The notes under the pieces: generated by a model
The model's input: only the letters and a program-made list of their open reading frames with translations
Told to the model about the DNA's origin: nothing
Database searches by the model: none
Shown: piece after piece, positions 38,794-48,078 of the stretch
How positions within the stretch are numbered: the stretch's first letter is position 1
Layout: every line of letters starts with the position of its first letter
Made by a program: the position numbers and the translations under genes
Assembly: GCF_000245015.1 (NCBI RefSeq)
Contig: NZ_JH600070.1
Location: 3,492,684 to 3,556,683, forward strand
DNA length: 64,000 bases
Direction: 5' to 3'
From: Beggiatoa alba B18LD
Lineage (GTDB): Bacteria; Pseudomonadota; Gammaproteobacteria; Beggiatoales; Beggiatoaceae

Positions 38794-40875
38794 TTACTGG
38801 TTCAACTGTTCACTCATTTCCATGATTTCTTGCATTGCTTCGTCAGGTAGTTTGAAGCCTGCTACAGAGTTACGTAATTCGTTAGCTAATTTTGCTAACC
38901 GTTCAATTGCAGCGGCTGTTTCGTTTGTACCTTGTGAGGCTTGGGTTGTAATTTCTTGAATAATGGTCATTGTGCCAGAAATATTTGACGCAACAGCGGC
39001 TTGAGTCCGAGAGGTTTGCGAAATATTTTCGATTTGGTTTGCAAGTTGTACAGAGACTTTTTCAATTTCTGTTAGAGATTCACCTGCACGTTCAGCAATT
39101 TTTGCCCCTGCAACAACGCCAGAGGTACTTTGTTCCATGGAGCTAACTGCTTCATTTGTATCCCCTTGAATTGTTTTAACCAGTGCATCAATCTGTTTAG
39201 TTGCATTCCCTGAACGTTCTGCGAGTCTTTGTACTTCATCAGCAACAACAGCGAATCCACGTCCTGCTTCACCCGCCATTGCTGCTTGAATTGCGGCATT
39301 GAGTGCAAGGATGTTAGTTTGGTCGGCGATATCATCAATTAAACCAACGATTTCACCAATTTCTTGGGAGCTTTCCCCTAAACGTTTAATCCGTTTTGAG
39401 GTTTCTTGAATTTGTTCACGAATTGCGTCCATGCCTGCAATTGTGTCTTGTACTGCTTTAGCCCCTTTGCTGGCAATTTCAACGGATTTTTTTGCAACTT
39501 CGGCAGATTCTACGGCATTAGCAGAAACTTTTTTCACAGAGTTTGCCATGCCAATAATGGCTTGTCCTGCTTTAGCAATTTGTTGAGCTTGGCGTTCGCT
39601 GGCTTGTATCAATTGGGCAGCAACACCGCGAGTACTTTGGGCTGCAGCGTTAACTTGCATCGCTGTTTTGTTAATTTTAACGATTAATTCACGCAGGGCT
39701 TCAATGGAGTAGTTAATCGCATCAGCAATAGCACCTGTAAAGTCTTCAGTCACAGTCGCATTGACGGTTAAGTCACCATCGGCAAGGTCTGCAATCTCGC
39801 TGAGTAACCGTAAAATAGCTTCTTGGTTACGTTGGTTGGTGCGTTGGCTTTCTTCTAAACGTTCTTTTGTTTCTAATGCACGGACTTTATTGCTGAGGAT
39901 AATCAATGTTCCTAGTAAGAGCAGCATAATAAAGACAATGATTGCGAGAACAATACCTAAGCGAGGAGATACAAAACGTGATTCGATAACTCGATTATAG
40001 TCAGAGGACAGTTGTTCCACGCTGTTTAGGAAAGCAGGGCTTGCGTCCATAATGGCTTGTTGCGCATCTTTTGCATCAAATAATTTATCGGAGTTATCTA
40101 GGAAATCTTCAATTTTTTCTATATTAGTTGTAAAGGATGTTGAAAGATTTTCTATGGCTTTGCGAGCGACGGGGTCAGACATGACCTGAATCTCTTCATT
40201 TCCTTCTAATAAGGCGGAGAGCGTATCACTAAAGCTACTGATATCGTCCCCTAACTGTAAGTCTGCATTGATTGCATCTGCATCCCCTCTAAACGCAACA
40301 CGAATACTGTTAGAAATACGTTCTAGCAACATGAGTAACCGTGTCGCATGATACATTTGATTAGGCGTTGCACCCGCAGCACTCATTGCGTTTAACATTT
40401 CTTCTGTTTCACTGACTAAATTCGTTGTTACTTGAATTAAGTCATTAGATTGTGAATACAGGCGAGTCACTGCGTCGCGGGTTAGTATTAGTTGGGAAAC
40501 ATTGGTATCAATCCCTTGCCAAAACTTGGTTAAGTTACCCAGTGTTGCAATTGCTTCTTCAGGGGTTGCAGGCATTCCTGTTTCAGCATTACCTTCAGTC
40601 AGTAATTTGATACGGTGCTGTAACTCGGTACGTACTTTATCCACAGTGACAAAGCCAACATCATCCCCACGTGCAGCGAAGGCAGCATTTTGTGTCAACT
40701 GCTGACTTTGTAGCCGCAATTGGGTGACATGTCCTAAGTATTCTTCGTCGTATTTATTATCGATAGCGACGCGCGTAAATGTTGCTGCCATTAAAACGAA
40801 TGACAGCATTAAAATACCAATCAGGGCAAATAGCCACGCATTCGTATTAGCGATTGTATTCAGTGAGAATTTCAT
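38794..40875 (-). CDS. pilJ: Methyl-accepting chemotaxis protein PilJ
   Basis: 693 aa. Two membrane segments (about 12-32 and 318-340, [20 protein letters not shown]) flank a helical periplasmic domain typical of type IV pilus chemoreceptors. After a HAMP-like stretch comes the signalling domain with the conserved tip ([38 protein letters not shown]). It is the receptor of the pil-chp pathway that senses pilin or surface. It lies between pilI and the chpA halves. Confidence 0.92.
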   Translation of the reverse strand: MKFSLNTIANTNAWLFALIGILMLSFVLMAATFTRVAIDNKYDEEYLGHVTQLRLQSQQLTQNAAFAARGDDVGFVTVDKVRTELQHRIKLLTEGNAETGMPATPEEAIATLGNLTKFWQGIDTNVSQLILTRDAVTRLYSQSNDLIQVTTNLVSETEEMLNAMSAAGATPNQMYHATRLLMLLERISNSIRVAFRGDADAINADLQLGDDISSFSDTLSALLEGNEEIQVMSDPVARKAIENLSTSFTTNIEKIEDFLDNSDKLFDAKDAQQAIMDASPAFLNSVEQLSSDYNRVIESRFVSPRLGIVLAIIVFIMLLLLGTLIILSNKVRALETKERLEESQRTNQRNQEAILRLLSEIADLADGDLTVNATVTEDFTGAIADAINYSIEALRELIVKINKTAMQVNAAAQSTRGVAAQLIQASERQAQQIAKAGQAIIGMANSVKKVSANAVESAEVAKKSVEIASKGAKAVQDTIAGMDAIREQIQETSKRIKRLGESSQEIGEIVGLIDDIADQTNILALNAAIQAAMAGEAGRGFAVVADEVQRLAERSGNATKQIDALVKTIQGDTNEAVSSMEQSTSGVVAGAKIAERAGESLTEIEKVSVQLANQIENISQTSRTQAAVASNISGTMTIIQEITTQASQGTNETAAAIERLAKLANELRNSVAGFKLPDEAMQEIMEMSEQLNQ

Positions 40876-40999
40876 GGCTAGATTTTACCTCCGCTGGACA
40901 GGGAAACGAGTGTGGAGTGAGTACAGTTAGGATAGTTACGAGGCATAATGGCATATCCAATACTTTTGAAGTTTTTTGTAAACTGGTTTGTTGTCATTT

Positions 41000-41548
41000 T
41001 TAGAGAGACGCCCTTAAAAACACTTCGCTTTCTGCGAGAGCGTGCATGTCAAAAATTGTCCAGATACTGTCTTCTTCGATAAACATACCTTTGGCAAAGG
41101 GGGTCAACCAAGCATCTTTGCAGGGTGTATCTGTATCTTTTGCTTCTTCAGGAAAATGCTTGATCCCCAGCACTTCGTCAACCACCAAGCCTGCGGAAAT
41201 GCCGGCTTGATTGATAATGACAAGACGAGTACGGCTTTCTATGGGTGTCGCCTTACCATCTAAACAAGCCTGTAAGTCAACAATAGGTAAGAGTAACCCG
41301 CGAATATTTGCTAATCCTTTCACCCAAGCTTTCGCACCGGGTACTTTCGCTAAATAAGTGGGGTAAGGAAGAATTTCACGAATTTCATTCAGTGGAGTAA
41401 CAAGGGGGGTGTTACCCACGCGAAAAGCAATACCGCGCCAAATTTGTTGCACTTTTTCTTGGCGTGGTATGCCGCGTGCTTTTTGCTTTGCTCGCCTTTC
41501 TAATTCCTGCAACCACTGAAAGGGGGTTTGCGCCATCGTATTTGGCAT
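41000..41548 (-). CDS. pilI: CheW-like adaptor PilI
   Basis: 182 aa from ATG 41548 (MPNTMAQTPFQWLQELERRA), with AAGG about 8 bases upstream; a GTG six codons earlier is also possible. CheW fold: GIAFRVGNTPLVTPLNEIREIL, VKGLANIRGLLLPIVDLQACL, SAGLVVDEVLGIKHF. It links PilJ to the ChpA kinase. Gene order pilG-pilH-pilI-pilJ matches Pseudomonas. Confidence 0.9.
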   Translation of the reverse strand: MPNTMAQTPFQWLQELERRAKQKARGIPRQEKVQQIWRGIAFRVGNTPLVTPLNEIREILPYPTYLAKVPGAKAWVKGLANIRGLLLPIVDLQACLDGKATPIESRTRLVIINQAGISAGLVVDEVLGIKHFPEEAKDTDTPCKDAWLTPFAKGMFIEEDSIWTIFDMHALAESEVFLRASL

Positions 41549-41687
41549 ACTAAAGACCTTGCTCACAGGTAACGATTGTTTTTCTGTTTGCTAGCGTCGC
41601 CAGCGTGGATTAAAACGGTTTTTGTATCATGGACAGAATAAGAAGTAGATAAAACTTAACTACTCGTTATGCTGAAATTGTAGGGAA

Positions 41688-42050
41688 TTAACCGATGAGT
41701 TTTTTGACGGTTGCAAGTAGTTCCGCCTGTTTAACAGGTTTTACTAAGAATTCCTTTGCACCCTGCATTAGTCCCCATGCACGGTCACTTTCCATATCTT
41801 TAGAAGAAACAATAATAACGGGTATAGATTTTGTGTCTTCGCTTTTTGTAATCTTACGGGTTGCTTGAAAACCATTTAAACCCGGCATGACTACATCCAT
41901 GATGATTAAGTTAGGCTTAATCTCTTTCGCTTTCTGTATGCCTTCTTCGCCATTAGAGGCTTCTGATGTTTGATACCCCTGCGATTCCAGAATATTCTTG
42001 ACGAGGTAGGCATCTGTAGGTGAATCATCCACAATAAGTATATGTGCCAT
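41688..42050 (-). CDS. pilH: Response regulator PilH
   Basis: 120-aa single receiver domain (ILIVDDSPTDAYLVKNIL, LIIMDVVMPGLNGF with the phospho-accepting Asp, VIIVSSKD, LVKPVK). No output domain, as in CheY-like PilH, which in Pseudomonas affects pilus retraction and the ChpA phosphorelay. It follows pilG by 41 bases. Confidence 0.9.
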   Translation of the reverse strand: MAHILIVDDSPTDAYLVKNILESQGYQTSEASNGEEGIQKAKEIKPNLIIMDVVMPGLNGFQATRKITKSEDTKSIPVIIVSSKDMESDRAWGLMQGAKEFLVKPVKQAELLATVKKLIG

Positions 42051-42091
42051 ACCTTTTAGTCTCTTGAGCTTTCACGAATAACCATTAAGTC

Positions 42092-42496
42092 TTAAGCTTG
42101 TGTTTTGGCATCTACAACATACGATTTAATCGTACTGAGTAGTTCCTCACGGGTAAATGGCTTAGTCATGTAGTGATCGGCACCCACAATCCGACTGCGT
42201 GCGCGTTCAAACAATCCATCTTTACTGGATAACATGACTATCGGAATTTTTTTAAAGACAGGATTGTTCTTTATCAAAGCACAGGTTTGATACCCATCAA
42301 GGCGTGGCATCATAATATCTACAAAGATGATATTAGGTTGACATTCCATTACTTTCGACAAAGATTCAAAACCATCTGTTGCGGTAAACACCTCGCAACC
42401 CGCTTTTTTTAATAATGTCTCAGCGGTACGCCGAATTGTCTTACTGTCGTCAATCACGACAACTTTGATACCTTCGAATTCGTTTTCAGTGCTCAC
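42092..42496 (-). CDS. pilG: Response regulator PilG
   Basis: 134-aa single receiver domain (VVVIDDSKTIRRTAETLLKK, IIFVDIMMPRLDGYQ with the phospho-accepting Asp, IVMLSSKDG, YMTKPFTREELL). First gene of the pil-chp transcript; in relatives PilG promotes pilus extension. The start ATG is preceded by a 496-base gap shared with bioA. Confidence 0.9.
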   Translation of the reverse strand: MSTENEFEGIKVVVIDDSKTIRRTAETLLKKAGCEVFTATDGFESLSKVMECQPNIIFVDIMMPRLDGYQTCALIKNNPVFKKIPIVMLSSKDGLFERARSRIVGADHYMTKPFTREELLSTIKSYVVDAKTQA

Positions 42497-42992
42497 TGGT
42501 TACTTGCCCATGCTAGACGAGAACATTCAACATCCCCATTTACTCTACCTGATACCCTACTAAAGGTATATAGTCGAATATGGATTATATTGGGGGTAAA
42601 CTGGAAAAACTATATAGGGAACCTACTCAGCTGAAAGCATACAGCAATAACGACTTTCTACTCGACTTAAAGCATATCATAAAATATGGAATTTAACACT
42701 AATTTCAATGGTCTTGTTGATAGACTTAAAGCATAGTGTTATGAGTGTTAAGAAATATTTTATGAATCATTTACTTTTATCACATTTCTTTGTGTTAAAG
42801 CATGATGCCATTAACGTTGTTATTCCCATGTAAACAGTTGGAAATCTACCCACTTTGTTGTTTATCGTCAAGTGAATGGAAGAGTTTGTACTCTAAACCA
42901 ACTATAAACACTTTATTGTATCCTAGTTCATTATTAAAAATGAGTCTCTTTTTACATTTTTTTATTTATACGGTTGATATATAAAAATAATC
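42497..42992. other. Divergent pilG-bioA region with direct repeats
   Basis: No gene is supported. The 13-mer GACTTAAAGCATA occurs twice (42664-42676 and 42723-42735), and TTAAAGCAT a third time at 42795-42803. The region must hold promoters for both pilG and bioA and the repeats could be an operator. Confidence 0.5.
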
Positions 42993-44354
42993 ATGAGTAA
43001 TTTAGCCAATACAGCTTTTATGCAACGGGATTTAAATGTGCTCTGGCATCCTTGTACACAAATGAAGGATCATGAAAGCATTTTACCCTTAATTCCGATT
43101 AAATCAGGACAGGGGATATGGTTAGAAGATTTTGCAGGTAAGCGATATTTGGACGCAATTAGTTCTTGGTGGGTGAATCTATTTGGTCATGCAAATCCAC
43201 GTATTAACCATGCAATTCAACAACAACTTTCACAATTAGAGCATGTTTTATTAGCAGGATTTACTCATGAACCTGTTGTTGCTTTATCTGAACAATTAGT
43301 TGCTTTAGCCCCAAAAGGCTTAACCCGCTGTTTTTATGCGGATAATGGTTCTTCTGGGATAGAAGTGGCTATAAAAATGAGTTTTCATTTCTGGTTAAAT
43401 CAGGGGCAAACTCGAAAAACTAAATTTTTAATTTTACAAGATGCTTATCATGGCGAAACCTTGGGCGCATTAGCAGTCGGCGATGTTGCCTTATACAAGC
43501 AAACTTATGCCCCTTTGCTAATGCAAACCCTTGTCGCGCCTTCTCCAGCAGGTTGTTATGCTGAAGCGGGCGAATCTTATGCAGACTATGCAGAACGTCA
43601 AGCGCAGGCATTAGAAAAAATTGTTGCGCAACATGCAGATGAATTATGCGCCGTGATTATTGAGCCTTTGGTGCAATGTGCTGGCGGAATGCGTATGCAT
43701 CACCCACATTATTTGACACGTTTACGTGCAATTTGTAATCAGTATCACATTCACTTAATTGCTGACGAAATTGCGGTTGGTTTTGGGCGTACAGGAACGC
43801 TATTTGCGTGTGAACAGGCACAAATTACACCCGATTTTCTCTGTTTATCCAAAGGGTTAACAGGGGGGTATTTGCCTTTATCTGTTGTCATGACGCATGA
43901 GCAAATTTATCAAGCATTTTATGATGATTACAATAAACTCAGTGCATTTTTACATTCGCATAGTTACACAGGCAATCCTTTAGCCTGCCAAGCAGCACTC
44001 GCAACATTAGATATTTTTCGTACGGATAATGTTTTAGAAAAAAATCAGCGGTTAATCAATGCAATGGAACGAGCAACTGCTATTTTGCGTGAGCATCCGC
44101 ATGTGCTTGAAGTACGGCAACAAGGCATGATAGTGGCGATTGAACTGTGTAAGCATAAGGCAACACGTAAAGCGTATGATTGGCAGGAACGACGGGGAAT
44201 TAAAGTTTATCGTCACGCATTAGAACAAGGTGCATTATTACGCCCTTTAGGAGAAGTTGTTTATTTCATGCCACCTTATGTGATTACAGAGGAAGAAATT
44301 GAATGGTTAGCCTCTGTGACATATAGCAGTATTGATGCAGCGACAAAAGACTAA
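42993..44354 (+). CDS. bioA: Adenosylmethionine-8-amino-7-oxononanoate aminotransferase
   Basis: 453 aa class III PLP aminotransferase that makes 7,8-diaminopelargonate in biotin synthesis. Motifs: LWHPCTQMKDHE at the N-terminus, LDAISSWWVNLFGHANPRIN, DNGSSGIEVAIKM, DAYHGETLGALAVGD, ADEIAVGFGRTGTLFA, and the PLP Lys in CLSKGLTGGYLPLS. Length is normal. No other bio genes are near, so it is isolated here. Confidence 0.96.
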   Translation: MSNLANTAFMQRDLNVLWHPCTQMKDHESILPLIPIKSGQGIWLEDFAGKRYLDAISSWWVNLFGHANPRINHAIQQQLSQLEHVLLAGFTHEPVVALSEQLVALAPKGLTRCFYADNGSSGIEVAIKMSFHFWLNQGQTRKTKFLILQDAYHGETLGALAVGDVALYKQTYAPLLMQTLVAPSPAGCYAEAGESYADYAERQAQALEKIVAQHADELCAVIIEPLVQCAGGMRMHHPHYLTRLRAICNQYHIHLIADEIAVGFGRTGTLFACEQAQITPDFLCLSKGLTGGYLPLSVVMTHEQIYQAFYDDYNKLSAFLHSHSYTGNPLACQAALATLDIFRTDNVLEKNQRLINAMERATAILREHPHVLEVRQQGMIVAIELCKHKATRKAYDWQERRGIKVYRHALEQGALLRPLGEVVYFMPPYVITEEEIEWLASVTYSSIDAATKD

Positions 44355-44381
44355 CCATTCAATATTTCCTGCAATGGTTAG

Positions 44382-44405
44382 GGTGTATGTAATTTTTCAT
44401 ACACC
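44382..44405. terminator. Hairpin between convergent bioA and aldolase genes
   Basis: GGTGTATG-TAATTTTT-CATACACC forms an 8-bp stem. A second inverted repeat, CTAACCATT...AATGGTTAG, lies just left (44351-44380). T runs are weak, so function as a bidirectional terminator is likely but not certain. Confidence 0.5.
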
Positions 44406-44420
44406 AGCTAAATTAAAGGC

Positions 44421-45020
44421 TTACTTTTTTACCTTTTTAATTTTCTTTTTTTTCTCCCCTTCTGCTAAACGACCGCTTTGTTGGGCGATAAAATACGTTT
44501 TTGCTGATAACTCTAAAGAACATGTCCATTTATAAGCAAGGTTTAAATTTTTCGCTTGTGCATAAACACCGTGTCCTTTAACAATCATAATGGGATATTC
44601 TGTTAAAACATCCGCAACTAAATCGGGTGAGTCATTGACATAACGTTCAAAAGGAATAGTCAAAACAGGGACACGTGGAAAGTAATAAAATCCTTCAAAG
44701 TCAACGGGAATAAAATCCTTTCCATTCATGGTTAATCCCACTGTGTGCGCACCATGACTATGTAAAACAGCTGTTGCATTGCTATTACGTCTATAGACTC
44801 CTAAATGCAAAGGCGCGTCCAGTGATGCACCTGCTGGGGGAGCGTCATGTAAATGACACTTGATTAAGTCAGAAACTTGTAAAGTATCCGCACAAGCACC
44901 TGTCGGCGTAACCCATACAGTTTCTCCATCTCGGACTGAGGCATTACCGCTATGTGAATCATTAATGCCATGTTGACGTAACCAACGATAATATTGGACT
45001 AATTGTTCAGGTAGGTTCAT
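44421..45020 (-). CDS. Class II aldolase/adducin-family protein
   Basis: 199 aa. GNASVRDGETVWVTPTGA, the zinc pair in AVLHSHGAHTVGL, and IVKGHGVYAQAKNL are conserved in this family (fuculose-phosphate aldolase, MtnB and relatives). The exact substrate cannot be told. The C-terminus carries a very basic tail (GEKKKKIKKVKK). It lies directly after the DJ-1-like gene (1-base gap), so the pair is an operon; both could act in metabolite repair. Confidence 0.85.
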   Translation of the reverse strand: MNLPEQLVQYYRWLRQHGINDSHSGNASVRDGETVWVTPTGACADTLQVSDLIKCHLHDAPPAGASLDAPLHLGVYRRNSNATAVLHSHGAHTVGLTMNGKDFIPVDFEGFYYFPRVPVLTIPFERYVNDSPDLVADVLTEYPIMIVKGHGVYAQAKNLNLAYKWTCSLELSAKTYFIAQQSGRLAEGEKKKKIKKVKK

Positions 45021-45021
45021 T

Positions 45022-45576
45022 TTAATGAGGTCTCACTAAACCAGTTTCTACTTGTTCACGAATGGTTTTACCAACTAATTGCTCAATCAGTTGCAAAGCA
45101 AAATCCATTGCTGTACCAGGTCCTCGTGATGTAATCACTTTATCATCAATGACAACAGGCGCATCAATCAGTTGAATAGTTGGATACTGTTGAGGTTTCA
45201 AACTATTGGGATAACAGGTTGCTTTTTTATGGTCTAAAAGCCCTGCATTGGCTAAAACAGTAGGTGCTGCACAGATAGCAGCAACATATTGTCCTTGTTG
45301 AAATAACTGTTTTAATAAGTGATGAATACGTGCATCACGATTCAAATTTTCCGCACCTGCTAATCCACCTGGTAACACTATCATGTCAAACGAGGTAGTT
45401 AATACCTTATCCAGTGTTGTATCGGGGATTAACATAACACCACGACTTGCTTTAACAGGTTGCTCATCTAATCCTGCTGTAACGACTGTAATACTTGCAC
45501 GACGTAATAAATCAATAATCGTGACTGCTTCTAACTCTTCACATCCTTGAGCAAGAGGAACAAGAACTGTAGGCAT
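45022..45576 (-). CDS. DJ-1/PfpI-family protein, YajL-like
   Basis: 184 aa. The nucleophile elbow Cys is in VAAICAAPTVLANAGLL and the partner Glu in GCEELEAVTIIDLLRRA; GGLAGAENL and SRGPGTAMDFAL are conserved. This matches YajL/DJ-1 stress proteins (protein or glyoxal repair is debated). First of two genes with the class II aldolase. Confidence 0.9.
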   Translation of the reverse strand: MPTVLVPLAQGCEELEAVTIIDLLRRASITVVTAGLDEQPVKASRGVMLIPDTTLDKVLTTSFDMIVLPGGLAGAENLNRDARIHHLLKQLFQQGQYVAAICAAPTVLANAGLLDHKKATCYPNSLKPQQYPTIQLIDAPVVIDDKVITSRGPGTAMDFALQLIEQLVGKTIREQVETGLVRPH

Positions 45577-45623
45577 TGTATTACCTCTCTAAAAAACGAT
45601 GGTAGAAAATTTATTTTATTGAC

Positions 45624-45700
45624 TATAGTAACCGTACCATAAAGTGATTTAAATCTAGGACTGCCAGTCCTTCGCATCGTTTTATAATACGTTTGCTATA
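45624..45700. repeat. TATAGTAACCGTA-type palindromic repeat (short form)
   Basis: 77 bp with inverted ends TATAGTAACCGTACCATAAA and TATAGCAAACGTATTATAAA (from the right) around one AGGACTGCCAGTCCT palindrome. Same family as 49458-49552 and 60021-60115, but with only half of their core. Confidence 0.8.
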
Positions 45701-45744
45701 CAACTCAGCAAGTTTAATAAATTCGTTAATTTTGATACAGAAAT

Positions 45745-45774
45745 AAAAAAGGGCGGTATTATCCGCCCTTTTTC
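45745..45774 (-). terminator. Bidirectional Rho-independent terminator
   Basis: AAAAAAGGGCGG-TATTAT-CCGCCCTTTTT is a GC-rich hairpin with A and T runs on both sides, placed 24 bases after the end of the CHASE sensor gene. Confidence 0.88.
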
Positions 45775-45797
45775 TATATATGTAACTAAACGAGTAG

Positions 45798-47672
45798 TTA
45801 CAGTGCTGCTTTTGCAGGTAGGTAGAGTGTAAATGTCACACTCCGTCCTAATTCACTTTTCACATCTACATAGCCACCCATGAGATGCCACAAATGCGCA
45901 CTGATGACTAAGCCCATCCGAATACCTAAATCTATTTCTGATGCGGAGGTTTCTGCTTTAGATAAACGTAAACGGAGATGTTGACATTGTTCTTCTGTTA
46001 ATCCACCGCCCATATATCCGCTGACTTCGAAACGAATCCATTCTTTATTATCCTTATACTCACGTGCCACATTGACAGTCACTGTTTGATTTTCAGTTGC
46101 TTCAGAGACATTATTGAGTAAATTGAATAAAATCTGATGGGTACGTGTTACATCAGTTTGCATTGTCCCTACTGTATTTGGGCAATTGATGATGAGCGTA
46201 TTGTTGTTTTTCTTCACAAGTGGGCTTGCAATATCAACAATATCCGTTAATAAATGCTTAACTTCCATAATTGACCAGTTAAGTTCAATCTCACCCGCTT
46301 TAATTTTAGAGAGGTCTAAAATGCCTTCACTGAGCGACAGTAAGTATCTAGCAGATATGTAGATTTTATCGATATCTTGAATAATCGATTTATCTTCTAG
46401 CTCCTCAGCCTCTTCACGCAATAACTCGCTGTAACCTGTAATTGCATTTAAAGGGGTACGAAGTTGATGGCTCATATTTGCCAAGAAACGGGATTGAGCT
46501 TGATTGGCTTCTTCCGCTGCTTCTGCTAAATGATAAGCATGACGCATGGCTGCGTAGAAATAACCAGTCATTAATAACGTAACTAATAAACCCAGTGCAA
46601 GTACCGTTAAGGCTTGCCAACCACCGCCTGTCGTTAAGTGATAGCCCACAGATGGCGTACATTCCACAGAAAGATTACGTCCTGCAAAGCTAAATTCTTT
46701 AACCACTTCTAATGCAGGCTCATTTTTCTTCGTGAGTTGACTTGCATCAACACTTTCTAAGAGTTCTGAATCTAATTGACCTAAATAGAGATAGAGAAAT
46801 TGGCGGTCAGCAGGTAACGATTTGTCATACACGCGAATTTCAATAGGACGCTCGTCTAAATACGTCATTGCAACGTCTAAGATGCTTCCAATTTCGAATA
46901 CACCAATCACAAATCCTTTTAAGGCAGCACGGCGTTCTTCTGTCGTGTCTAACGGTGAATCCATTTGATAAATTGGGAGGAAAACCGTTAAGCCAATCAG
47001 ATTCGTATTTTCTGCGAGGGTTGCATGAGAGATAGCACGCGATTTTGTGTCATCTCGTGCAGCGTTGAGCACTTCATTAAATGCATCTGTTGCGGCTAAA
47101 TCGATACCGCGAGCAACTTCATTCCCTTCTAAAGGTTCAATATATTGCAATGGGTAATAAACAGGTTTTTGAGAAGCGACTGTTTTTTTCCCATCCGCAT
47201 TAAAAGTGCTAATTTGAAAGTCGGGAATACTTTGTTTAACCGTACTTTCAAATGCACTGCGTTCAGCATCATTAACTAATGGTGCCCATTGTAATGCTTT
47301 AATATATTCATAACGTTGTAAAAAGGGTTGGCTATAAGCGTGAAAAGTTTGCGGATCAATCGCATTATTTCTGGATTTGAAAAATGCTTCAAACGTTTGT
47401 AATAAGTCTAAATTAAAAACAAGAGAACGTTGAATTGCAAAGGTTCTATCTTCAGCAGCTTTCTTAAAATCAGCTTTAACTCTTTGATGGTCCCAAGCAA
47501 GGGTTAAATAATATAAAACAATTGATAACGTAACGCCGATAGTAACCGTTAAAATAATAGGCAAATAGCGTTGCCACATAGGTCGGGTGTCGATGTGACT
47601 AGGGTGATGATGTCGATGTTTATGCTCTTCTCCCCCTGTATAGGACTCCATTTCATTCGCTGGTTTCCCCAT
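45798..47672 (-). CDS. CHASE-domain sensor histidine kinase-like protein with degraded ATP site
   Basis: 624 aa from ATG 47672, which has GGAG 9 bases upstream; an ATG eight codons earlier lacks one. A His-rich cytoplasmic start (EEHKHRHHHPSHID) is followed by a membrane segment (~37-58), a periplasmic CHASE domain (LLQTFEAFF, YIKALQWAPLV, GNEVARGIDLAAT), a second membrane segment (~358-378) and HisKA (SRFLANMSHQLRTPLNAITGY, with the phospho-His). The ATPase domain keeps an N-box (ILFNLLNNVSEAT), but the expected DxGxG reads SGYMGGGL and the G2 box reads IRMGLVIS. Kinase activity is therefore doubtful. No response regulator is adjacent. Confidence 0.85.
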   Translation of the reverse strand: MGKPANEMESYTGGEEHKHRHHHPSHIDTRPMWQRYLPIILTVTIGVTLSIVLYYLTLAWDHQRVKADFKKAAEDRTFAIQRSLVFNLDLLQTFEAFFKSRNNAIDPQTFHAYSQPFLQRYEYIKALQWAPLVNDAERSAFESTVKQSIPDFQISTFNADGKKTVASQKPVYYPLQYIEPLEGNEVARGIDLAATDAFNEVLNAARDDTKSRAISHATLAENTNLIGLTVFLPIYQMDSPLDTTEERRAALKGFVIGVFEIGSILDVAMTYLDERPIEIRVYDKSLPADRQFLYLYLGQLDSELLESVDASQLTKKNEPALEVVKEFSFAGRNLSVECTPSVGYHLTTGGGWQALTVLALGLLVTLLMTGYFYAAMRHAYHLAEAAEEANQAQSRFLANMSHQLRTPLNAITGYSELLREEAEELEDKSIIQDIDKIYISARYLLSLSEGILDLSKIKAGEIELNWSIMEVKHLLTDIVDIASPLVKKNNNTLIINCPNTVGTMQTDVTRTHQILFNLLNNVSEATENQTVTVNVAREYKDNKEWIRFEVSGYMGGGLTEEQCQHLRLRLSKAETSASEIDLGIRMGLVISAHLWHLMGGYVDVKSELGRSVTFTLYLPAKAAL

Positions 47673-48078
47673 GTTATCGCTCTCCATCAAGTTCATGAAA
47701 ATACATTACCAGTGCAAAAAATAGACCACTGATAAGAATTATACGTGTTTCACTACATATCTTAACGCTTTTGTTGGATATTAACACAACAACTTTTTAG
47801 CTTGTTGACACCTGAATGACCAGTTTGCCAAAAAATACGAAAATGCCTTGTTATATCAGCAAGAATTTTTTTCATCATCTCAGCGTTTATGGCGAGATTT
47901 TATATAAAACGACCCTATCATGATTAGTCACTGCTTAAAACAATCTCAAACTCATGCGGAGCAACTCACTATTTTTAATTCGTAGTGATAATATAAATTA
48001 CTCGCAACTGAAGCGAGTGATATAACATGTAAGTTCATTTCATTTTTATTTGGTAATCCAAAGAAGGAGAGACATACA
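47673..48078. other. Divergent intergenic region with small inverted repeats
   Basis: No gene. Upstream of the beta-propeller gene, TCACTA/TAGTGA (47966-47989) surrounds a likely promoter area ending in GATAATATAAAT, and ACTCGC-AACTGAA-GCGAGT (about 48000-48018) forms a hairpin in the probable leader. Confidence 0.4.
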
